Positions 57,383 through 64,000 of a stretch of DNA of 64,000 nucleotides are shown one piece after another. The translations under genes and the position numbers were made by a program. The stretch is from Branchipolynoe longqiensis. Its lineage: Eukaryota > Annelida > Polychaeta > Phyllodocida > Polynoidae. The notes under the pieces were generated by a model that saw nothing but the letters and a program-made list of their open reading frames with translations, did not search any database and had not been told where the DNA came from. The stretch covers positions 26,942,363 to 27,006,362 of the forward strand of contig CM059194.1 of the NCBI GenBank assembly GCA_030323885.1, in the 5' to 3' direction. How positions within the stretch are numbered: position 1 is the first letter of the stretch; every line of letters starts with the position of its first letter.

Positions 57383-57823
57383 AGTTTGGCCCCTGGTAAT
57401 ACAAAAATAACAAAAGACGGAGTGGTTGAGAAGAGTATATATTCTCTGGCAGGAATATATTAATTGCCCACCTAAAAATTAAAAATCCGACCGTCTGAGC
57501 GGGTCTGGCAGCAGTAGTGACCAGACGCAGCTGGTATCAGGGCGGTCAGGAGCCACACACAGGAGGCAGACTAGTGGAGGATGTAGGAACTAGACTAGGC
57601 AGCATCAGTGGCAGGACTCTAGTACAGTAGGAGTAACTAACAACATGACAGTACAGGATGTAGTAACTAATATAAGGGGAAGGTAGTTGGTCGTGTCCTT
57701 GTTTATATTCCCATAATAGATTATAGAGCACATAAACAGTTTGGCCCCTGGTAATACAAAAATAACAAAAGACGGAGTGGTTGAGAAGAGTATATATTCT
57801 CTGGCAGGAATATATTAATTGCC
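57378..57823 (-). repeat. Split direct repeat B1-A2-B2 of Ngaro-like copy 2
   Basis: B copies (57733-57823 and 57378-57468, 91 bp each) start TAAACAGTTTGGCCCCTGG and appear identical. A2 (57486-57733) matches A1 at 62434-62680 with a small length difference near GACAGTACAGG versus GACAGTAAGG. These repeats mark both ends of the element. Confidence 0.92.
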
Positions 57824-57855
57824 AAGAGACCCACAGGTCCCCCCAACCCGAAGTC

Positions 57856-58888
57856 TTAATATCCCGCCCCCGGCACCTCGGTGAGTGCGTTGGAGACTCT
57901 GATATCGTTAATGATGCGCACACTCAGAGGGGTCTGTAGGTAAGCAAATATGGTGTCACTCGCCCAGTCCCCCCTCACCCTGAGTTCTTCGAGGGTGGCA
58001 CCACACAGGGACAAGAAGGTACATCCCCCCCCGTCGTAGGGAATGTGAGGAGTAGTCCGACGGGTCCAGGCCCGCAGCCCCACAGAAATGCTTCAGCATA
58101 CCCTGGTAACCAGAGTACAGCAGATCCGTCGAGGAGCCTGCGGGTGTCGGGATCCGGAAAGCCATGGCCTCGGGGCCGGCAGGGACCTCCCCGAAATGCC
58201 TCTCGACCCAGTGGACAGCACATAGCGACAGGTCTGGGCACCGGGCCACGGGGATTTCCAGTACCCGTTCCGAGAACTGGATGGTCTTGGAGCGGCGCAC
58301 CTTCACAAGCATCCCCCAGGGGAGAAAGGAAAAGTCTCGCCTACGGAGAGATGAGTCCGAGGAGGTCACCTGGCACTTCCGCAGGAGTGCCCTGAAGCTG
58401 CACAGCACCGCCGCCCTCCAAGCGGTGTGCCCCTCGGAGGAGGTCAGGCCGGAGAAGATCCGCCTGAGCATGTCTGGTAGTATGGGCGCTGCCTGCCTGG
58501 GATGGCAGCCCCGCTCTCGCTTGATACCCTTCAAGGTGGAGGCCACCTCAAAGCTCTTGTAGTCAATCGCCTCCGCGCCCTCCGACCTCAAGAAGAAGTT
58601 CAAGCCACTGAGGTAGTTGCATACTGATGTGTATTTCAGCGTTCGCGCCAGCCACACAGCATAAAGCGCCGTCTGGGCCGGAGCGCACGGCGTGGTGGGG
58701 AAGTGGCCCCCGAATTCTTCAATGAAGTCCAGGTACCGTCTCACCTGGACTCCTCTTGTCGTTATCGAGTTCGGGGCGTAGTACTTACGTTGCATCGCCA
58801 GTTTCTCCTTCTGCAGCTCCGCAACTGGAAGTAGAGGAAGACGAATGGTCCGTAAAGATATGGTTGCAGCAGAGTAGTTGAGCGGCAT
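57856..58888 (-). pseudogene. Tyrosine recombinase of Ngaro-like copy 2, one frameshift
   Basis: The frame runs from 58888 to the HSLRRGG box, where a run of eight G (on the - strand; 58025-58032) precedes a one-base shift. The remainder, with GATLEELRVRGDW and the tyrosine in FAYLQTP, continues in another frame to 57856. The upstream half has SITTRGVQVRRYLDF, CSFRALLRK (first catalytic Arg) and VRRSKTIQF. It overlaps the end of pol by about 100 bases in a different frame. Whether the shift is real, programmed or a sequencing error in the homopolymer cannot be decided here. Confidence 0.85.
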
Positions 58889-61256
58889 CTGCCGCCCCGA
58901 CCCGGGCCCTGCTCTCCTTGGCGCTCCAACGGCTCAGGGCATCGCAGATGGTGTTGTCGGCGCTCCTTACATGCACTGATTGGATGTCGAAGTTGTGCTC
59001 TGTGGCTATCCAGAAGAGCCTCCGGATGAAGTACATCACCCCCTTTGACCTCGATCTGCCGGTGGTCAGGGCCGCCCGGACTGTCTCATTGTCCGTTACC
59101 ATCACAACCGTGCTGTCCCTCCATCGGTGGCCCCAGGTCTGGGCGGCGCAGAACGCCGCCCACATTTCAAGCACATTGATGTGGGCTCCCTGGCATGCAG
59201 CATCCGGGGGGGCATGATGGTGGCCCACCTGGCGCCTGATCGCCTCATCGGCCCCGCTGTCGAAAGCCCCCACCCTCCAGTCTCGGTCGTGGATGGTGCC
59301 AAACCCCTCACTCGAGGCATCACTGTAGGTGGACACGTATGGGGTGTGGCGCCCAATAATCTTGGCCTTCCCATTGAATCTCCTCGCGAAAGCCAGCCAC
59401 CACTTCCTGTCCTCGTGGAAACCGTTCGAGAGGCGGACCATGAAGTGTGGCTTTGCCACCCCACCGACCGTGTCGTAGATTCGTCTACAGAAGGTCCGTC
59501 CCCCCCGAACCACCTTGGCACAGTGGGCCAGCAGGCCCGCCAGGCTCTCCAATCGGCCCCTCGTGGTCTTCCGTTTTCCTTCCAACTCCCCGAGGGCTGC
59601 CGTCATCTTAACCAGCTTGTCCTCGGGCAGTGACATCTCCAGCTCCACCGTATCAATATCGATCCCCAGGAACCTGGTCCGGGTGGCCGGGGACGTGACC
59701 TTGCGGAAGCTAATGTGGAAACCCAGTCTCCTAAGGATGGAAATTAGTTTGGCTTGGGCCGCGCACCCGGCGTCAAAGTCCCGCGTCACCACACAGAAGT
59801 CATCCAGGTAGTTAACCACCTCCCCGGCCCCCTCACGGACTGCGCAGCGCACTATGAAGTCAGAGAGCTTGCTAAATACGTACGGGCTGGAGGCCAGTCC
59901 CATGCAGAGTCTGTTGTCACGGAGGTACACAGGATTGTCACCAAAATCCCAGAATATACCCTGCCTCTCCCGATCCCGTGGGTGGATGCTGACTGCTCGG
60001 TATGCGTCCCGGATGTCAATAGTCGCGAGGTTATCACCCCTCTGCATGAGGGCTGCCACGTCATCCACGCTGTTGTAGGAGAACTTTACGGCAACCCCAT
60101 CCGTATAATTGTTCACCGACTCCCCTTCGGGGCGACTGCAGTCCACAATACCCCTGACTCCTCCCCCATCCTTGGGGATACAGAAAAGTCTGTGTACACA
60201 GGTGGGTCGCTCTCCGACCACTGTCAGCGCACCACTGTCAATCTCCGCCTCAAGTTTTGTTGACATGGCGACTCTGTCAGCCTTGTCCCCCCCGCTGCCA
60301 TGCGGGCAGTCATAGGCAGCTGTGCAATCATGGTTTATGACCATGAAACCAAAACACACCCCCTTCAATATGTACTCCGCATCAGGGTCGGTGTCTCCTC
60401 GTAGGAACAGTTCCGCGAACACCCTGCAGGGTCTCATCTGGGAGACCACCCCCTCAATCCGGTGTATGCATCCACATACTCCACCGGTGCAGCTGTCCCA
60501 GACGCCAAACTCCACAGTGTGGTTTTCGCCGGGCTCGCTCACTCGGACTGAAAAAACCCGTCTGTCGCCGCGGTCCCCGTTCTCTACTCGTAGCCAGTCC
60601 GGCCTCAGGCCGTCCGGTCGCTGTATCCAGGGGCGGGTGGCCCCGCCCCCTGTCGGGGGCGCGTCCGCACCAGCTCGGCACCCAGTATCGCCGCAGTCTA
60701 AACCCGGGGCACAGCCTGATCCGGGTCCCACCGCCTCGTCCCGGGCACGTAGTCTGTTTCCAACCGGTACATGCTTAGGGCCAGCCACCGACCACGCCCT
60801 CTCCGGGCGGGCTGTGCCGCTCCCATTTCCCCGGTCCCCGGTGCCTTTGTTTACATCCAGGATGGTGCTTACACCCGGGTCCGCGCTGTCAGCCACCGGC
60901 CGGTCATCACAGCCCCTGGCAGTGTTTACAACTATATTCACACCTCCTATGGTGGTTGGTCGCCCGGTCTGGCCGAGTGCCGTGTCGGTCCTCAGTCCGC
61001 CCTCATGGATGGTGGTGTGTAAATCCGTGCCGGTCTTCGACCCCTCGCGGGCATCCGGGTACACATCCGAGCTTATGTTTACATTTTTTCCATCGCCGTT
61101 GGCCACCGGCCGGGTACCATCGCCACCGGCGATGCCTCCCCCTCCCCGGTCCGCGCCGGCCTCTGGCCCACGCGTCCCCATAGTGCGCGTTCGCGCCAAA
61201 ACAGGATGCAGGTCAGGGGTAGCGTCCCTGCTCCTCGCCTCGCCCGCGCACCCCAC
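58785..61256 (-). CDS. RT-RNase H polyprotein of Ngaro-like copy 2
   Basis: An 823-residue intact frame. Residues 1-210 are low-complexity, Gly/Asp/Arg-rich. 210-340 are shared with copy 1 (cysteine-containing, SQMRPCRVFAELFLRGDTD). RT spans about 345-565: motif A TIDIRDAYRAVS (Asp415), SSPYVFSKLSDF, the YLDD box at 484-487, then FLGIDID. RNase H spans about 635-780 with Asp647 (YSDAS), Glu698 (LEMWA), Asp723 (VTDN) and Asp768 (ADNTICDALSRW). All catalytic acids are present. It makes DNA from the element RNA and removes the template. It starts 52 bp after the gag stop; re-initiation or frameshifting would be needed, and the true start may be later than the first ATG. Confidence 0.88.
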   Translation of the reverse strand: MGCAGEARSRDATPDLHPVLARTRTMGTRGPEAGADRGGGGIAGGDGTRPVANGDGKNVNISSDVYPDAREGSKTGTDLHTTIHEGGLRTDTALGQTGRPTTIGGVNIVVNTARGCDDRPVADSADPGVSTILDVNKGTGDRGNGSGTARPERAWSVAGPKHVPVGNRLRARDEAVGPGSGCAPGLDCGDTGCRAGADAPPTGGGATRPWIQRPDGLRPDWLRVENGDRGDRRVFSVRVSEPGENHTVEFGVWDSCTGGVCGCIHRIEGVVSQMRPCRVFAELFLRGDTDPDAEYILKGVCFGFMVINHDCTAAYDCPHGSGGDKADRVAMSTKLEAEIDSGALTVVGERPTCVHRLFCIPKDGGGVRGIVDCSRPEGESVNNYTDGVAVKFSYNSVDDVAALMQRGDNLATIDIRDAYRAVSIHPRDRERQGIFWDFGDNPVYLRDNRLCMGLASSPYVFSKLSDFIVRCAVREGAGEVVNYLDDFCVVTRDFDAGCAAQAKLISILRRLGFHISFRKVTSPATRTRFLGIDIDTVELEMSLPEDKLVKMTAALGELEGKRKTTRGRLESLAGLLAHCAKVVRGGRTFCRRIYDTVGGVAKPHFMVRLSNGFHEDRKWWLAFARRFNGKAKIIGRHTPYVSTYSDASSEGFGTIHDRDWRVGAFDSGADEAIRRQVGHHHAPPDAACQGAHINVLEMWAAFCAAQTWGHRWRDSTVVMVTDNETVRAALTTGRSRSKGVMYFIRRLFWIATEHNFDIQSVHVRSADNTICDALSRWSAKESRARVGAADAAQLLCCNHIFTDHSSSSTSSCGAAEGETGDAT

Positions 61257-61307
61257 CCGGGCCGTAGGGTGCGCGGGCCGGCCGGCGTGGCCCGGCCCAG
61301 AGTCCCG

Positions 61308-62330
61308 TCAGTCCTTGGTACACTTAATCCTCGCATGGCTCCTGCTCCCACACCGGCTACACCAGTGGCCAAAACCGCATTTCTCCTCACCGGCATTGCA
61401 TCCCCCTTCTCTGTTCCATCTGAAACATGCCCTTTTGCCCTCACGCTCAAACACACGTCCTGTTTTTGTTGTCGTTCCTACCAAGCTCTTAGCCCTGGGC
61501 TTCATTGACTCATGGCCATAGTGGAGCAAACTGGCCGCCGTGTTTCCACCCGTGAAGGCGGCGAATCCATCACTCTCAGCCAGCTTCCGGACCGCCGTGT
61601 CATATCGGACGTGTGCAGTGTCTTTAAACATCTCATGCTTAGCTTTTGAGGCAATGAAGGAAAGGTGTCCGAACAATGCCTTGGCATCTATCACTGTTAC
61701 ACCCTCCAGGCTGGCGAACCACCGGCCCGAGGCCTCATATAATTCGGATACCGATAATTTTTTGACATCCTTCTTTTCTTCAGTGAAATTTTTCAGCGAC
61801 CACTTACTTTTTCTCCTCCTCGACGTGCTCCTGGTGCGGCTCCTGGATCCAGATGTGCTGTATGACCGTGAGCGCCGCCTCCGGTGTCGGCTCCTCCGTG
61901 ACACCTCCCCGTACGCTGAGTGTCCATTTTCCGTGGCTGGTGGCACGGGTGCCGGCGCCGCGGTGTTGGCGGCGGCCGGTCCCGCCACCGCCGGGGAGTG
62001 CGGACTAGTTGCCTCCCGTCCATCCCGCTCGCGTCTGAGCGCGTCCCGGCGCTTCGTTAGGTCAGACATTCGCTTCTCTCGCTCTAACTCTCTGATCTCC
62101 TCCCTCATCAGCTTCTCGTCCTTGTCGATGTCGAGTTCCTGCACATCCTTTGTGATAACTTCCACTGCCCGGTCCTCAGATCCCGAGCCCCCTGTCGCCA
62201 TGTTGATTGCTGAGAATTTTCGAGTGACTCGGATTTGCTCACCAGCAGCGTCCTCACGCTTTACGTCTGGGATGCACCTCTGTCCGGGATGAATTTTCCC
62301 ACACGGGACACAGAGACTCTCTGACATCAC
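61308..62330 (-). CDS. Gag-like protein of Ngaro-like copy 2
   Basis: A 340-residue intact frame, start MMSESLCVPCGKIHPGQRC (a small C-x2-C...H..C cluster). Residues 60-110 are a charged likely coiled coil (EEIRELEREKRMSDLTKRRD). 135-175 are RS-rich (SRHRRRRSRSYS). 175-295 is the conserved middle domain shared with copy 1 (KWSLKNFTEEKK). The C terminus has C-x8-C-x6-C-x3-H then C-x2-C-x4-H-x4-C. Likely binds and packages element RNA; the RS segment may mediate nuclear or phosphorylation-controlled interactions (inference). Confidence 0.8.
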   Translation of the reverse strand: MMSESLCVPCGKIHPGQRCIPDVKREDAAGEQIRVTRKFSAINMATGGSGSEDRAVEVITKDVQELDIDKDEKLMREEIRELEREKRMSDLTKRRDALRRERDGREATSPHSPAVAGPAAANTAAPAPVPPATENGHSAYGEVSRRSRHRRRRSRSYSTSGSRSRTRSTSRRRKSKWSLKNFTEEKKDVKKLSVSELYEASGRWFASLEGVTVIDAKALFGHLSFIASKAKHEMFKDTAHVRYDTAVRKLAESDGFAAFTGGNTAASLLHYGHESMKPRAKSLVGTTTKTGRVFEREGKRACFRWNREGGCNAGEEKCGFGHWCSRCGSRSHARIKCTKD

Positions 62331-62433
62331 AGCACGATCACGTACAGGTGGCCCGAAGGATCAGGAATGCATAGTATCAGGAATGCATACCGTCTGAGCG
62401 GGTCTGAAGTCCGACCGTCTGAGCCAGAGAATA

Positions 62434-62680
62434 TCCGACCGTCTGAGCGGGTCTGGCAGCAGTAGTGACCAGACGCAGCTGGTATCAGGGCGGTCAGGAG
62501 CCACACACAGGAGGCAGACTAGTGGAGGATGTAGGAACTAGACTAGGCAGCATCAGTGGCAGGACTCTAGTACAGTAGGAGTAACTAACAACATGACAGT
62601 AAGGATGTAGTAACTAATATAAGGGGAAGGTAGTTGGTCGTGTCCTTGTTTATATTCCCATAATAGATTATAGAGCACAT
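62434..62680 (-). repeat. A1 repeat of Ngaro-like copy 2
   Basis: Matches 57486-57733. Just inside it, CCGTCTGAGCGGGTCTG recurs three times (62389-62455), a small tandem at the 5' side of gag. Confidence 0.88.
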
Positions 62681-62697
62681 ATATATATATATATATA

Positions 62698-62805
62698 AGA
62701 ATAATTTATCACAATGTGACAGGAATAGTAATAATATATATATATATTATATATTAAATAAAATTTATATATTACTATTCCTGTCACATTGTGATAAATT
62801 ATTCA
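62698..62805. repeat. 108-bp palindrome next to the Ngaro-like insertion
   Basis: GAATAATTTATCACAATGTG..GAATAGTAATA at 62700 and its complement TTACTATTCCTGTCACATTG.. to 62804. A further left-arm copy flanks the other end of the element at 57317-57352, so the element appears to sit within or next to copies of this AT-centred fold-back. Confidence 0.8.
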
Positions 62806-63429
62806 AGGGCGCTGCTGCATCGGTGCATAACTATAAATAGATCATTAATAGCTAGGGCAGTGCATGTAGGGAAGGCAGGCAGAGCAAATTACATCAGTGG
62901 CACATTGGGTGTTGTCCACTGGACGCCTATGTAAGATGCTGACGCTGCCTATGTGCACGATTCAGATGCATTCTGGGTATAGAAAGGTAGCATTCCGTGT
63001 AGATGGCTTCCTATACGGATATTCCCAGCTACGGTCCGCCAGTCTCAAACCAAAGACTGAAGCTGTGACCCGGTGTGTTCTCACGCCGGAAGTTGGGGTT
63101 GGTGCCCCTCCAACTTCCAAGCCTAAAGGCGCATTCCATGTACGCGTAATGCGTAATGCGAATGCGAATGCGAATGCGACAAAAAATCGAAACGCCTTGA
63201 AACCTATGAGCTACATTCGATACACGCGTAATGCGTAATGCGAATGCGAAAGAAATCCATTATCCTGATCGCTCCATGTAGTGATCGGTGCGTAAAGGTG
63301 GTGCGAATAGAAATCTGAGTCTGATGTGTCCATTAGTTTAACACTAGGAGAGGTGACTGAGCATTACGGAACGGTCACGCGTGGAGCACGGACCTGTTAG
63401 GAAGCAGTCTCCAAGGCTGCTGAGTGGAA
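62806..63429. other. No gene; short hexamer repeats
   Basis: GCGTAATGCGTAATGCGAAT occurs at 63145-63178 and 63225-63250 inside what may be a degraded MITE (AGGCGCATTCCATGTACGCG). A 113-residue + frame over it lacks motifs. Confidence 0.4.
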
Positions 63430-63885
63430 ACATTATTTAATAAATATATTATTATGGATAAAAAAATAATTTAAATAAATGTGTATATATTAAAATAATA
63501 AAAAGTAATAATTATAAAAATTAAATGGGTAAATAAAAGATTGAAAAAAAAAAATGAAAAATGGGGAAAATTAATAAAAACATAAAAATCATAAATAAAA
63601 AAAAATAATAATTAATAAATATGTATAAAATAAAAAAACAATAAAATAATATAAAAATATAAAAAATAAAAATTAATATAAATATAAAAAAAAAAATATA
63701 ATATAAATATAATTAAATAATTGAAAATATAAAAATTAAAATAAAAATTAAAAATAATAAAGAATAATGAAAAATATATAAAGATGGGGGAAATTAATAA
63801 AAAAAAAATAAAAAAATGTAAAAAAGATATAAAAATGAAATAAAAAAAAAAATATATTTAATAAAAAACAAATAAAAAAAAATGT
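63430..63885. repeat. A/T-only low-complexity DNA
   Basis: Nearly pure AATAAA/TATAAAA sequence for about 450 bp. Confidence 0.9.
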
Positions 63886-64000
63886 TAGTGGTTTGGTGGG
63901 GGTTCAGGGTTGCAAAAAAATGCTACCAGAGCCACAAAAATATGAATACTTATCTATAATTTTGTTATAATAAAGGTAGGAACCCCCATGTGACGTACAA

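Larger units (their letters stand above)
57378..62680 (-). mobile_element. Ngaro-like YR retrotransposon, copy 2, nearly complete
   Basis: On the - strand: A1 (62680-62434), gag (62330-61308), RT-RNase H (61256-58785), tyrosine recombinase (58888-57856, one frameshift), B1 (57823-57733), A2 (57733-57486), B2 (57468-57378). A and B repeats look essentially identical between copies, so insertion is probably young. The element is about 5.3 kb and GC-richer than its surroundings. No methyltransferase domain is seen, favouring Ngaro over DIRS1. Confidence 0.92.

Noticed and set aside
60322..61521. 399-residue + strand frame opposite the Ngaro pol and gag
   Set aside because: Shadow of the GC-rich antisense coding region; serine/proline/arginine-rich with no domain.
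58785..62330. A DIRS1-type methyltransferase domain
   Set aside because: No DPPY-like or SAM-binding motif is visible in any frame of either element, which argues against DIRS1/PAT and for Ngaro.

Overview
The window looks like a gene-poor, repeat-saturated stretch of a metazoan nuclear genome. The evidence is poly-A/TGAT-tailed LINEs with an RNase H domain, tRNA-derived SINEs, several MITE families, satellites, solo LTRs, and tyrosine-recombinase (YR) retroelements of the DIRS/Ngaro type. This mixture is typical of aquatic invertebrates; a mollusc or other lophotrochozoan is a guess the sequence cannot prove. I found no host protein-coding gene, rRNA, functional tRNA gene, CRISPR array or bacterial-style operon. 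Nearly every long open frame belongs to a retroelement or is a by-product of a simple repeat.

Layout. 1-4660 is the 3' part of a decayed Ngaro-like element on the + strand (gag remnant, broken RT-RNase H, intact tyrosine recombinase, B1-A2-B2 split direct repeat). 4.8-18.3 kb is a mosaic of MITEs, tRNA-derived SINEs, a 14-bp minisatellite interrupted by a 939-bp solo LTR, and a tRNA-box repeat broken by a hAT-like MITE. 18.4-25.3 kb holds three satellites (28, 100 and 74 bp units), themselves invaded by a solo LTR, two LINE tails, a TTAA-flanked MITE and a pogo-like MITE. 25.5-34 kb holds CACCA, 15-bp and 124-bp repeats and three PIF/Harbinger-like MITEs with TAA/TTA target duplications. 34-39.5 kb has SINEs, LINE tails, a weak hammerhead-like motif and long simple repeats. 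39.5-45 kb is a nest of LINE copies with ORF1, endonuclease and RNase H remnants. 45-57 kb has more MITEs, SINEs, two more solo LTRs (one with a 90-base G run) and a 5'-truncated LINE with a clean RNase H frame. 57.4-62.7 kb is a nearly complete Ngaro-like element on the - strand with full A1-gag-pol-YR-B1-A2-B2 architecture. The last kilobase is AT-rich filler.

How the parts work together. The two Ngaro-like elements encode Gag (coiled coil, RS-rich segment, CCCH plus CCHC zinc motifs), RT-RNase H and a tyrosine recombinase, the set expected for circular-intermediate integration. The LINE family encodes a zinc-knuckle ORF1 and an ORF2 with APE endonuclease and RNase H, and its tails are scattered widely. 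The SINEs may use that or another LINE machinery, but no shared tail proves it. Many insertions are nested, so relative ages can be read: satellite or SINE first, then LTR, LINE or MITE.
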